Origin: a candidate division KSB1 bacterium
GTDB taxonomy: Bacteria > Zhuqueibacterota > Zhuqueibacteria > Residuimicrobiales > Krinioviventaceae
Direction of reading: 5' to 3'
Length of the DNA: 64,000 bases
Assembly: GCA_034521575.1 (NCBI GenBank)
Contig: JAXHMJ010000002.1
Coordinates: 342,706-406,705 of the forward strand
Shown: positions 1 to 9,338 of the stretch, piece after piece
Layout: each line of letters opens with the position of its first letter
Numbering within the stretch: the stretch's first letter is position 1
The notes under the pieces: model-generated
What the model was told of the DNA's origin: nothing
The model's input: only the letters and a program-made list of their open reading frames with translations
The model's database searches: none
Made by a program: the position numbers and the translations under genes

Positions 1-2
1 TG

Positions 3-3000
3 TTCGGGTTAACCCAGTTGAAACTGAATCTTTATCCTGAACTCGAATTTCCGATGATGGTGGTGATTTCACAATATTCCGGTGTCGGACCGGAAGATAT
101 AGAGACGGTTGTGACCCGTCCGATTGAGGAGGCGGTTGCAACCTCGGAAAATATTAAAGAGGTCAGTTCTGAATCCAAACAGGGTCTCTCCCTGGTGTAT
201 CTTGAATTTGCCTGGGGCACGGATATGGACCAGGCGGAAATGGATGTCCGGAATAATCTCGATTATATCCGCGATTATCTGCCCGCTGATATGAGCGATC
301 CTCTTTTGTTTAAATTTGATATTTCGCAAATGCCGATCATGTACATTATGGTGAATTCGGACCAGCATGGACCTGCCGAATTGCGGCAGATTGCATTGGA
401 TGAAGTTGAACCGCGTCTGGAACGTATTCCCGGTGTGGCAACGGCCAATACATCGGGCGGACTGACTCGTGAAATTCGGGTGATGATTGATCCGGTGAGA
501 TTGCGTGCGCATCACCTTGCCATTCAGCAGGTCACCGCTGCCTTGCAGCAAAACAATCTGCAGATACCGTCCGGGTTTATCGATGATCAGCACACCGAGT
601 TTTCCATACAGACGCAGGGCGAGTATGACAATGTTGAGCAGATTCGAAATACGGCTGTCACAACCATGAACGGTTCTGTGATCCGCGTTCGCGATGTGGC
701 GGATGTCATTGACGGATTCAAGGAGGTCCGACAGCAAGTCTGGACCAATGGCCGACCGGCGGTGATGGTGTTTTTACAGAAACAATCGGATGCCAACATT
801 GTCAACACATCGGATCGGATCAATGCGCAAATGGCTGATCTCCAGAGCGCCATGCCTGAAGGGGTAAGCCTGGATATTTTCTGGGATCAGGCGGATTTTA
901 TCAATCAATCCATGTCCAATCTGGGCAGTACAGCGGTTCAGGCCATTGTCCTGGCGTTTCTTGTCCTGTTGTTCTTTTTACGCAATTTCCGCAGTTCACT
1001 CATTGTTGCCGTGTCTATTCCGATTTCAATATTACTCAGCTTTGCTGTCATGATGCTGGCTGATCTTACATTGAATGTGATTTCTATGGCCGGATTGGCG
1101 CTGGCGGTCGGGTTGCTTGTGGATAACGCGATTGTGGTGTTGGAGAGTATTTACCGGCTGCATGAGGAAGAAGGTCAGCCGGCTGATAAAGCCGCCGACC
1201 AGGGCGCCTCTGAAGTGGGGATGGCCATTACAGCTTCGACATTGACCACAATTTCGGTATTTGTCCCCATTCTCTTTGTCCCGGGTCTATCCGGACAATT
1301 GTTCCGGGACATGGGCTTGACCATTTGTTTTTCGTTGATTGTTTCCCTGCTGGTGGCGCTGACCCTGATTCCGTTGCTGGCATCACGCTTTTTGCGCGTT
1401 CGCCAGGTGCATAAACAAAAAGGCATGCTCGGGAACTGGGCGCGCCGCATCGAAACCATGATGAATCGGTTGTACGCCCGTTACGGCAAATGGCTGGACT
1501 GGAGTCTTTTGCATCGCAAAATTGTTATTCTGCTATCCATGGGTGCGTTTGTCGTCTCTGTCATCATATTGGTTATGCTCGGCGCCGAGTTTCTTCCGGA
1601 AAATGATATGGGATTCATTGAAATGCAGGTGGAGCGCTCTCCGGGTATCAGTCTGAATGAAATGGCGAAAACCATGCGAACCATGGAAGATATTGTACGT
1701 GAAGAAGTACCGGAAGCCAAATTGACTTATGTGGATTTCGGCCAGGGTGAAGGAATCATGGCGCTGTTTGGGTCACAGGGATCGAACCGGGGTTCCATGC
1801 AAATTACGCTGCCGGATCAAAGCGAGCGCGAGCGCAGCCAGTTTGAAATTCAGGATGTGTTGCGGGACCGCTTTAATGAATTGCCGGATACTGAAGTGAA
1901 ATTTATTCAAGGCGGATTTAACCAAATGTTCGGCGAAGGTGATATTGTGATACAAATATTCGGTTTTGATCTGGAGGTTGCGCGTGCGCTTTCTGAGGAG
2001 ATCAAGACCAAAGTAAGCGAAATTGAAGGCGTAGATTTTGTTCAAAGCACGCTTGAAGATGCTTCACCCGAACTGGCTATCAATCTGGACCGCGATCGCA
2101 TTGCCGATCTTGGTTTGAGTACCGCACAGGTTGGCGGCACCCTGCAGAACAGTCTGCTGGGGAATGTGGCGACCCGGTACCGCGAAGGCGGGGATGAATA
2201 TGATGTTCGGGTGCGTCTGGCAGAAGAATACCGAACCAGCAAGCAGTATCTGGATAATATTTTGTTCGTCACACCACAGGGCCGACAAGTGCCGTTACGC
2301 GCTATATCCAATATTGAATACAGCAATGCTCCTCAAACCATCAACCGGGAAGACCAGGAACGTCAGGTCAGTGTGAATATTGATATCGCCGGACGGGATT
2401 TGAAAAGCGTAACAAAAGATGTCAGAAACGTCGTTGATGATATCGCAGTTCCCACTAATTTCCGACTGGAAATCGGCGGTGCGGCTGAAGAACAGCAGGA
2501 ATCATTCTTTTATCTGCTGCTGGCGATGTTTATCGCGGTTATTTTAACGTATATGGTTATGGCTTCACAGTTTGAATCCTTTATCGATCCGTTTGTCATT
2601 TTGTTCACAGTTCCCCTGTCCTTTATCGGGGTCGCGTTGGGCCTTTTACTGACCGGTACCATATTCAGCGCAATCGTCTTTATCGGCGTTATTATGCTGG
2701 TGGGGATCGTGGTCAATAACGGTATTGTGCTAATTGATTATATCAATCAACTCAGAGATCGCAATTATGAACTGTTTGATGCCATACGTGAAGCTGGACG
2801 GGTGCGTATCCGACCGGTGCTGATGACGGCTTTGACAACCATTCTGGCGATGTTTCCACTGGCGCTGGGACTGGGCGCCAGCGGTGAATCCTGGGCTCCC
2901 ATGGCCCGCGCCGTGATGGGAGGTCTGATTGTGGCCACCGGTCTGACCTTAATTGTGGTGCCGACCATCTATGCAACGCTCGAGGTGCGAAGCAGACGCC

Positions 3001-3047
3001 GAAAAGAAAAAAAAGCTGCAAAACAGGCGCGGATAGAGAACGCCTGA
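3..3047 (+). CDS. RND efflux permease (AcrB/HAE1-type), 5' truncated by window edge
   Basis: Inner-membrane proton-driven exporter subunit of a tripartite pump. The frame is open from base 3, reading FGLTQLKLNLYPELEFP, which is the end of the first transmembrane helix and the start of the first porter domain. About 25 N-terminal residues therefore lie outside the window and the TTG at 18 is not the true start. The order is porter domain, helices 2-6 with the conserved VGLLVDNAIVVLE segment (equivalent of the AcrB proton-relay helix 4), second porter domain, and helices 8-12 containing VGIVVNNGIVLIDY. The 1015 visible codons fit a family length near 1040. A strong terminator follows at once, so this is the last gene of an operon that starts upstream. 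Substrate cannot be told; the related pump at 5-10 kb is a separate operon. Confidence 0.93.
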   Translation, partial: FGLTQLKLNLYPELEFPMMVVISQYSGVGPEDIETVVTRPIEEAVATSENIKEVSSESKQGLSLVYLEFAWGTDMDQAEMDVRNNLDYIRDYLPADMSDPLLFKFDISQMPIMYIMVNSDQHGPAELRQIALDEVEPRLERIPGVATANTSGGLTREIRVMIDPVRLRAHHLAIQQVTAALQQNNLQIPSGFIDDQHTEFSIQTQGEYDNVEQIRNTAVTTMNGSVIRVRDVADVIDGFKEVRQQVWTNGRPAVMVFLQKQSDANIVNTSDRINAQMADLQSAMPEGVSLDIFWDQADFINQSMSNLGSTAVQAIVLAFLVLLFFLRNFRSSLIVAVSIPISILLSFAVMMLADLTLNVISMAGLALAVGLLVDNAIVVLESIYRLHEEEGQPADKAADQGASEVGMAITASTLTTISVFVPILFVPGLSGQLFRDMGLTICFSLIVSLLVALTLIPLLASRFLRVRQVHKQKGMLGNWARRIETMMNRLYARYGKWLDWSLLHRKIVILLSMGAFVVSVIILVMLGAEFLPENDMGFIEMQVERSPGISLNEMAKTMRTMEDIVREEVPEAKLTYVDFGQGEGIMALFGSQGSNRGSMQITLPDQSERERSQFEIQDVLRDRFNELPDTEVKFIQGGFNQMFGEGDIVIQIFGFDLEVARALSEEIKTKVSEIEGVDFVQSTLEDASPELAINLDRDRIADLGLSTAQVGGTLQNSLLGNVATRYREGGDEYDVRVRLAEEYRTSKQYLDNILFVTPQGRQVPLRAISNIEYSNAPQTINREDQERQVSVNIDIAGRDLKSVTKDVRNVVDDIAVPTNFRLEIGGAAEEQQESFFYLLLAMFIAVILTYMVMASQFESFIDPFVILFTVPLSFIGVALGLLLTGTIFSAIVFIGVIMLVGIVVNNGIVLIDYINQLRDRNYELFDAIREAGRVRIRPVLMTALTTILAMFPLALGLGASGESWAPMARAVMGGLIVATGLTLIVVPTIYATLEVRSRRRKEKKAAKQARIENA

Positions 3048-3058
3048 TCAAAAAAAAA

Positions 3059-3086
3059 GGCGTCCCGACGCGGGGACGCCTTTTTT
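3059..3086 (+). terminator. Rho-independent terminator after the RND permease
   Basis: An 8 bp perfect stem, GGCGTCCC with GGGACGCC (3059-3066 and 3073-3080), is followed by six T. It begins 12 bases after the permease stop codon. Confidence 0.88.
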
Positions 3087-3089
3087 GTT

Positions 3090-3117
3090 CTTGCATTTAC
3101 CTTTGATTTTTTATAAT
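3090..3117 (+). promoter_or_regulatory. Possible sigma-70 type promoter for the Cys-rich small gene
   Basis: A perfect TATAAT lies at 3112-3117 with TTGCAT at 3091-3096, a spacer of 15 bases, or 16 if CTTGCA at 3090 is used. It sits between the terminator and the next gene, where a promoter is needed. The short spacer and imperfect -35 keep the confidence moderate. Confidence 0.4.
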
Positions 3118-3139
3118 TTTAGACCAAAGGAGGTGCGCT

Positions 3140-3433
3140 ATGAAATGTTACAAATGCGGACATGAAATTGAATATGCACCCAGTCAGCGTATCGGATCAA
3201 CGGATACGTGCCCAAAGTGCAAGACTTGTTTACATTGTTGTTTGAATTGCAAGTTTTATGATCCGGCCAGCTGGAATGAATGCCGGGAGGCCATGGCGGA
3301 ATGGGTGAAAATCAAGGACAAACCGAACAAGTGTACCTATTTTCAAGCCTGTGAACACGAGACGGTTTATTCCGAAAGCCGGGCCCAAGAGGCGCGAAAA
3401 AATCTGGACTCGCTGTTTAAAAAAAGCAAATAA
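3140..3433 (+). CDS. Small Cys-rich zinc-ribbon-like protein, function unknown
   Basis: A 97-residue protein with no signal peptide. The first 45 residues carry a dense cysteine set: CYKCG near residues 3-7, then CPKCKTCLHCCLNC at about 24-37, with further Cys at about 48, 65 and 71. CxxC pairs of this kind usually bind zinc, or sometimes an iron-sulphur cluster. The C-terminal 25 residues are charged and probably helical. An excellent ribosome site, AAAGGAGG, lies 6 bases before the ATG. It stands alone between a terminator and lysA. I do not recognise a named family; a regulatory or metal-binding role is a guess. Confidence 0.8.
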   Translation: MKCYKCGHEIEYAPSQRIGSTDTCPKCKTCLHCCLNCKFYDPASWNECREAMAEWVKIKDKPNKCTYFQACEHETVYSESRAQEARKNLDSLFKKSK

Positions 3434-3582
3434 TACCGCTTGGGGGCCATTTAAAAAAGCGGCATGACATCCGCATACCTTCCATTTCAGGTATACAACC
3501 AAATCGCCGACGATTTATTTGTAGATTTGCATTAAAAATATTAAATTACGTCTTTAATATCATGAATAAAATTGAGGACTCT

Positions 3583-4896
3583 ATGACTTTGGGTAATACT
3601 ACTATAGAACCGTCTGTGGTTCAGAATGCTGCAAAAAAATTCGGCACGCCGTTTTATTTATATGATGAACAGACGATATTGAACAAGTGTCACAAAGTAT
3701 TAAAAATGCCGCATGCCTATGGACTGAGTGTCAGTTATGCCATGAAAGCCAACTCGAACCGGGCTCTGCTGCAGTTAATCACAAATCTGGGAATTGATCT
3801 GGATACCAGCTCGCTGAATGAGGCGCTGCGTGCCCATATGGCGGGCATTCCTTTCTCTCGTATGGAATTAACCTCTCAGCAGGTCCCGCTTGGAAAAGAA
3901 CGCGAAACACTTGAATCATGCTTGCTGGACGGGCTGAAATATAATGTCTGTTCCCTGCGGCAGCTCAAATTGATTTCAGAGTTTGCCCGGACGCATAACC
4001 TGAAATTATCCATGCGCGTTCATCCGGGAGTCGGTTCAGGCGAATCCGTGACCCGAAATACGGGTGACAAGTATTCCTGTTTTGGCGTGCATCTGGAGGA
4101 TTTACCCAAAGCCGTTAAATTTGCACGGGAACAAGAATTAACCATTGATCAAATCCATATCCATATTGGTTCCGGCGGGGATCCCAAACTCTGGCGCGAA
4201 AATATTGACCGCGAACTGCAGTTGGTTGAAACTTTTTTCCCTGATGTCAAGACCGTGAACCTGGGAGGCGGGTTCAAGGAAGCCCGCATGCCGGATGAAA
4301 CACAGGCTGATATCAAGGCATTGGGTCAGTATGCAAAAGATCGTTTCAAAGCGTTTGCAAAACGCACCGGCCGCAAGTTGAACATGCAAATCGAGCCCGG
4401 AACCTATCTGGTGGCCAATGCCGGTTTTCTGGTGACCCGGGTGATGGATAAAAAGTCGACCGGAGAAGATGGTTTTAACTTTCTGATCACCGACGGCGGG
4501 ATGGAAGCCAATACCCGGCCGTTGCTCTACGGGTCCCGCCATCCTTTTTATGTCATCTCAAAAGAGGGCGATCTCTATTCTTCGGAATATGATCTCGGTC
4601 ATTTGATGGAAGAAGCCGATTATCGGGTTGTGGTGGGACGTTGCTGCGAAAGCGGTGATTCCCAGAGCCTGGATTCCCGCGGACATATTATTCCGCGACT
4701 CTTGTCTGAACCGGACCTCGAGGATTATCTGGTGGTGGGCGGCACCGGCGCCTATACCTCGGCAATGAGTTTGAAAAATTATAATTCCTATGTAACCCCA
4801 CCCGAGGTTCTGCTGCGCACACACGGTGAATTGAAATTGATACGCTCCGAAGAAACTCTGGAACAGATGATACAAAATGAACATTCATTAGACTGA
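3583..4896 (+). CDS. lysA: Diaminopimelate decarboxylase
   Basis: PLP enzyme that decarboxylates meso-diaminopimelate to L-lysine, the last step of lysine synthesis, in the cytosol. The fold-type III barrel is recognisable. The PLP lysine is in SYAMKANSN (about residue 55 from this start), followed by HIHIGSGG, the phosphate-binding NLGGGF, IEPGTYLVANAG, the active-site GRCCESGD, and the C-terminal GTGAYTSAMS that completes the dimer site. An in-frame ATG at 3562 would add 7 residues, but GAGGA at 3574-3578 fits the ATG at 3583 better. Carboxynorspermidine decarboxylase is a related alternative; the motifs and 437-residue length favour LysA. No lysine riboswitch was recognised in the 128 bases upstream. 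Confidence 0.9.
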   Translation: MTLGNTTIEPSVVQNAAKKFGTPFYLYDEQTILNKCHKVLKMPHAYGLSVSYAMKANSNRALLQLITNLGIDLDTSSLNEALRAHMAGIPFSRMELTSQQVPLGKERETLESCLLDGLKYNVCSLRQLKLISEFARTHNLKLSMRVHPGVGSGESVTRNTGDKYSCFGVHLEDLPKAVKFAREQELTIDQIHIHIGSGGDPKLWRENIDRELQLVETFFPDVKTVNLGGGFKEARMPDETQADIKALGQYAKDRFKAFAKRTGRKLNMQIEPGTYLVANAGFLVTRVMDKKSTGEDGFNFLITDGGMEANTRPLLYGSRHPFYVISKEGDLYSSEYDLGHLMEEADYRVVVGRCCESGDSQSLDSRGHIIPRLLSEPDLEDYLVVGGTGAYTSAMSLKNYNSYVTPPEVLLRTHGELKLIRSEETLEQMIQNEHSLD

Positions 4897-4987
4897 TCAA
4901 TAGGTGAAAAAATATTAGCCGAACCGGGAATAAAAGACCAGGTTTGATTGTCAAAACAGGGCATATTTAACTAAAACGAGATGGACG

Positions 4988-6265
4988 ATGAAAAAAAGAA
5001 GATTTATAATTGTTGCTTCTTTACTTGGACTTTTACTGGCAAGTTTCTTACTGATGCGTTTTTTAATTGCTCAGAAAAAAGATTTTGTCAAAACGCCGAC
5101 AAAGCCCGGCGACCGATATGTGAAAGCAGAGCCTGTAAAATACACCACTTTGAAATCGATCGTAAACGGAGAGGGCCGGGTGCTCTCAAGCGCCGAGCTG
5201 GATTTGATAGCCGAAGCCTCCGGTAAAATAGAGCGAGGGGATGTGCCGTTGAAAACCGGTCAATCCTTTCAGCGAGGGGATGTTCTTTTAACCGTCTACA
5301 AAGACGAGGTGGAACTGGCTCTCAAAGCGCAGAAAAGCAGTTTTCTGAATCGGCTGGCCAATGTCCTGCCTGATCTGCAGATTGATTTTCCGGATCGTTA
5401 TCCGGAATTCAAAGAGTTTTTCAACGCTGTCAATCTGGATGACGATATGCCGCCGCTGCCCGATTATACATCTGAAAAATTGAAAATATTTCTTGCCGGA
5501 CAAAATATATTGAATGACTATTATTCGATTGTAAAAAATGAAAAACAATTGAAACGCCATACATTGTACGCTCCGTTTAACGGTACATTTCTGAGTGTCA
5601 GTTTGGAAGTGGGCGCCTATACAAATGTCGGGGGAAGAATAGCACGCATCATTCATACTGATACCGTTGAAGTGCAGGTGCCGATCGAGAATGGATTTGC
5701 AAAATGGATTCGAGTGGGAGCCCCGGTTACACTGCAGGCGTCCGAAACAGGCCAGACCTGGCAGGGTAATGTGATTCGCATTGCGGAATTTGTAGACAAA
5801 ACGACTCAGTCGCGTCCCGTGTTCGTTCAAGTCCCGTTGATGAACCAGACGCAGCTGTATGCCGGCCAATATCTCTCTGCATCTTTCAAAGGCGGTCAGA
5901 TCCATGATGTCATGGAAATTCCACGCAACGCAATTTTTAATTTTAATACGGTGTTTGTGGTGCGGGAGGGACGTCTGAAAAAAGAGACCATCGATATTGT
6001 CAAAGTGAATGATCAAACTGTCTTTTTCCGGGGTGTAGAACCGGGTACATTTATTGTTGTGCAGCCCTTGATCAACGTGTCTGAAAATATTCCCGTTAAA
6101 ATTCTCGGCCGCGATGAACCCGCGAACAGACTTGAGCCAGCTGAACTATTTGAGGATTATGATGTTTCGTCGAATCGTATCAACCTTTGTAAAGTTTCCG
6201 TTTTATGCCAATCTGTTGATCGCCTTTATACTGATCGCAGGTCTGGTGTCCTTTTCAAATCTTAA
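4988..6265 (+). CDS. RND periplasmic adaptor (membrane fusion protein, HlyD family)
   Basis: Links the inner-membrane permease to the outer-membrane channel of a tripartite efflux pump. An N-terminal membrane anchor spans residues 5-27, followed by a biotinyl-lipoyl-like half (ASGKIERGDVPLKTGQSFQRGD, about 72-93), a helical hairpin (about 95-185), the second lipoyl half with LYAPFNGTFLSVSLEVGAY, and a beta-barrel region to about residue 350. It is first of three consecutive pump genes. The last 35 residues overlap the start of the permease gene by 104 bases in another frame and look unlike an adaptor C-terminus. Either the genes truly overlap or a one-base indel has removed the normal stop. 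Confidence 0.88.
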   Translation: MKKRRFIIVASLLGLLLASFLLMRFLIAQKKDFVKTPTKPGDRYVKAEPVKYTTLKSIVNGEGRVLSSAELDLIAEASGKIERGDVPLKTGQSFQRGDVLLTVYKDEVELALKAQKSSFLNRLANVLPDLQIDFPDRYPEFKEFFNAVNLDDDMPPLPDYTSEKLKIFLAGQNILNDYYSIVKNEKQLKRHTLYAPFNGTFLSVSLEVGAYTNVGGRIARIIHTDTVEVQVPIENGFAKWIRVGAPVTLQASETGQTWQGNVIRIAEFVDKTTQSRPVFVQVPLMNQTQLYAGQYLSASFKGGQIHDVMEIPRNAIFNFNTVFVVREGRLKKETIDIVKVNDQTVFFRGVEPGTFIVVQPLINVSENIPVKILGRDEPANRLEPAELFEDYDVSSNRINLCKVSVLCQSVDRLYTDRRSGVLFKS

Positions 6266-9200
6266 AAAATCGTTTTTTCCGGAAACCACATCGCGCATCA
6301 TTACCATTTCGGTGTTCTATCCGGGCGCCTCGCCGATTGAAATGGAAGAAGGAATTACCACTCGTATCGAAGCGGCTGTTCGCGGAATTGTCGGTATTAA
6401 AGAAATTACATCAACCTCGTCTGAGAACAGTTCCCGGGTCACCATCGAAACCACCGGCGAATATGATATTGATGAAGTATTGATGGAAGTCAAAAACGCC
6501 GTGGACGGTATATCCGCGATGCCCAGCGCTGCGGAACGGCCCGTTATTTACAAACAGCGGAACACGTCAAGAGCCGCGTTTGTCACTTTGTCCGGACCGG
6601 ATGATATTTTTACGCTGCATGATTATGCGTATCGCATCGAGGACGATCTTTTAAATTCCGGTGTGATCAGTCAGGTGAATTTATGGGGACTTCCTACGCC
6701 GGAAATATCGGTCGAGGTCAGCGAATCTGATCTGATTCGATATGATCTGACTTTGAGTGAAATCGCTTCCGCTGTTTTAAATAACAATCGTGATTTTTCC
6801 GGCGGTCAAATTAAATCTAAAAATGAAGAGATGCTCATCCGCTTGCGCTCGCGCAGCGCAGATCCGGATAAAATCGGCAATATCGTCCTCCGGGGCAGTG
6901 AATCCGGCGCTCAGCTGCGTATTCGTGATGTCGCTGTGGTTAAAAAACAGACACCGCAAAATTTTTATCCCACCTTTGGAAACGGGAAAAAATCCATCAC
7001 GTTTTCGATTGATAAATTACCGGAAGAAGACCTCGAGGCCATTACAGATTATATGAATAATTATGTGGAAGAGTTTAACAGCACCCATTCCGGTGTCGAA
7101 ATGCGTCTCATCTTTAGTTTTTTTGAGGTTCTTTCCAGTCGGTTGAATGTACTGCTCAACAACGGATTGATCGGCTTTTGTCTGGTGCTCCTGACGTTAA
7201 CCCTGTTCCTGAATTTTCGCGTTTCTGCCTGGGTGGCCTGGGGCATTCCGGCGTTTTTTCTGGCCATGTTTATCCTGGCCAATGCCTATGGGATCACCAT
7301 CAATATGATGTCCTTGTTCGGAATGATTCTGGTGATCGGTATTCTGGTGGATGATGGAATTGTGATTGGAGAAAATATTTTTCATCATTTCGAACAGGGA
7401 AAGAATCCGCGTCTGGCCGCTGTGGAGGGAACCATGGAAGTGGCGCCTGCGGTTGTGACGTCTGTCTTGACCACGGTCGTTGCCTTTGCGCCCCTGCTTT
7501 TTATGCAAGGCACCCAGTTCGAGGCGCAATGGGAAATGGCCTTTATCGTGATTGTATCTCTTTTGTTATCTTTGGTTGAAGCCTTTTTTATTCTCCCGGC
7601 TCATTTGGGAAATGAACACGTATTGCGGCGCCGCAAGCCGGCGAGCGGGTTTAGCGTCCGCAAATACACGGAACGCGGTTTCAGTTGGCTGCGCGAACAT
7701 GTTTATGTGGGATTGCTGAAATTCATGCTGAAATGGCGCTGGGTGATGATCGGTGTGCCGGCCGCGCTGCTCATGATCACAATGGGTCTGTTCCTGGGCG
7801 GATTTATCAACAGCACGTTTTTCCCGGTGGTGGACTTTGACAGTTTTGAGATTAATATTGCTTTTGTTCCCGGGTCCGGTGAAGAACAAACCTACGATTA
7901 TTTGCATCAGTTTGAGGCTGCCGTGAAACGGGTGGATCAGCAATTGATGGATGAACTGGGTATGGATGAACCGGTCATCGATGATACCCGTTTGAGGGTC
8001 GGCAGCGCTTTTTCCGGTCGCGAACAGGGCGCGCATGCCGGACGGCTGATGGTGTGGCCGCGTGATCTGACCAATATGGAATTGACCGGAATGGAAATCG
8101 CCGAACGCGTGCGGCGTGAGATCGGACCGGTTCCGGAAGCGGAAAAATATACCGTCGGCGGCCGCAACCGCTGGGGGTCTCCGGTTTCCATCAGTCTTTT
8201 AAGCCGCAATCTGGAAGCGCTGGATTCCGCTAAAATCATGCTGATGGCAGAGCTGGAAGAAATGCCGATTCTCAAGGATATCGTGGATAACAATGCCCAG
8301 GGCAAACAGGAAATTCGTCTGCACCTGAAACCCAGGGCTTATTTTCTCGGACTGAATCAGAGCGATATTGCCCGACAGGTGCGCGAAGGCTTTTTCGGGG
8401 GACAGGCTCAACGCCTTCAGGAAGGCCGGGAGGAACTGCGGGTATGGGTACGCTATCCGCCTGAAGATCGGCGCTTTATGGGACAATTGGAACGCATGAA
8501 AATTAAAACACGCGATGGCGAGTATCCCCTCATCGAATTGGCCGATTATAGCATCGAACGTGGTCCGGTCAGTATTCAGCGTTACAACGGACAACGCGAG
8601 GTGCGGGTCGATGCTGATCTTGTGGATCCGTACGCGTCTGTGCCGGATATCCTGTCACAGATCACGCGCGATATCGTCCCCGATATTCAGGCCCAATATC
8701 CCGGCATACGCGTGTTGTACCAGGGTCAGCAAAAAGAAAGCATGATTGCCGCCAATAAATTAAGATCTCTGTTTATCATTGCCTTTGCTGTTATCATTTT
8801 GATTATCATGATCCATTTTAAATCCTTTGAACAGGCGGCTATTGTCCTGCTGATGATTCCCCTGTCGCTTTTGGGGGCCTTCTGGGGCCACTGGCTGCAT
8901 GGAAAGCCGGTATCGATGCTGAGTATCCTGGGTATGGTGGCCCTGACCGGCGTGATTGTCAATGATGCGGTGATCTTTTTGTCAAAATACAATAATTACA
9001 TTGCTTCCGGCGCCAAAATCAAACAGGCCATCATTGAAACCGGCAAAAACCGTTTGCGCCCGATTGTCTTGACAACCTTGACCACAACCATCGGACTGTA
9101 TCCCCTGATCCTGGAAAAAAGTTTTCAGGCGCAGTTTCTCATCCCCATGGCCATTTCTCTGGCTTATGGTGTGGCATTCGGCACTTTGTTCATTCTCATC

Positions 9201-9329
9201 TTTTTTCCGGTGCTCATCCACATCTTGAACGATATTCGCCGGCTGGCCTATGGGTTGTGGAACAAAAAAACATATGAACCCGAACAAGTTGAAGTCGCCG
9301 TGCTTTACAGCGAGCGTCATATAGAATAG
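6162..9329 (+). CDS. RND efflux permease (AcrB/HAE1-type)
   Basis: Inner-membrane proton antiporter of the pump encoded here. The protein has about 1055 residues, the usual family length. It has the first helix near residues 9-30, a porter region starting SFFPETTSRIITISV, the proton-relay segment GILVDDGIVIGENIF, and a second helix bundle with GVIVNDAVIFLSKYN. The ATG at 6162 is preferred because GAGGA lies 5 bases before it; ATG 6159 and an upstream in-frame ATG at 6114 are alternatives. The next gene encodes the outer-membrane channel 9 bases downstream. The permease is only distantly like the one ending at 3047, so the two pumps are not a recent duplication. Confidence 0.93.
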   Translation: MFRRIVSTFVKFPFYANLLIAFILIAGLVSFSNLKKSFFPETTSRIITISVFYPGASPIEMEEGITTRIEAAVRGIVGIKEITSTSSENSSRVTIETTGEYDIDEVLMEVKNAVDGISAMPSAAERPVIYKQRNTSRAAFVTLSGPDDIFTLHDYAYRIEDDLLNSGVISQVNLWGLPTPEISVEVSESDLIRYDLTLSEIASAVLNNNRDFSGGQIKSKNEEMLIRLRSRSADPDKIGNIVLRGSESGAQLRIRDVAVVKKQTPQNFYPTFGNGKKSITFSIDKLPEEDLEAITDYMNNYVEEFNSTHSGVEMRLIFSFFEVLSSRLNVLLNNGLIGFCLVLLTLTLFLNFRVSAWVAWGIPAFFLAMFILANAYGITINMMSLFGMILVIGILVDDGIVIGENIFHHFEQGKNPRLAAVEGTMEVAPAVVTSVLTTVVAFAPLLFMQGTQFEAQWEMAFIVIVSLLLSLVEAFFILPAHLGNEHVLRRRKPASGFSVRKYTERGFSWLREHVYVGLLKFMLKWRWVMIGVPAALLMITMGLFLGGFINSTFFPVVDFDSFEINIAFVPGSGEEQTYDYLHQFEAAVKRVDQQLMDELGMDEPVIDDTRLRVGSAFSGREQGAHAGRLMVWPRDLTNMELTGMEIAERVRREIGPVPEAEKYTVGGRNRWGSPVSISLLSRNLEALDSAKIMLMAELEEMPILKDIVDNNAQGKQEIRLHLKPRAYFLGLNQSDIARQVREGFFGGQAQRLQEGREELRVWVRYPPEDRRFMGQLERMKIKTRDGEYPLIELADYSIERGPVSIQRYNGQREVRVDADLVDPYASVPDILSQITRDIVPDIQAQYPGIRVLYQGQQKESMIAANKLRSLFIIAFAVIILIIMIHFKSFEQAAIVLLMIPLSLLGAFWGHWLHGKPVSMLSILGMVALTGVIVNDAVIFLSKYNNYIASGAKIKQAIIETGKNRLRPIVLTTLTTTIGLYPLILEKSFQAQFLIPMAISLAYGVAFGTLFILIFFPVLIHILNDIRRLAYGLWNKKTYEPEQVEVAVLYSERHIE

Positions 9330-9338
9330 GAGTTTAGT

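Noticed and set aside
69-737. 222-codon antisense frame in the first RND gene, and similar antisense frames in other long genes
   Set aside because: They lie opposite well-supported genes and carry no family motif.
3059-3086. Terminator stem GGCGTCCC/GGGACGCC as a lone copy of the satellite palindrome
   Set aside because: It shares the GCGTCCC core, but the flanks differ fully; similarity is likely chance plus GC-stem preference.
3434-3582. Lysine riboswitch before lysA
   Set aside because: The gap is only about 150 bases and AT-rich; the conserved lysine-box core was not found.
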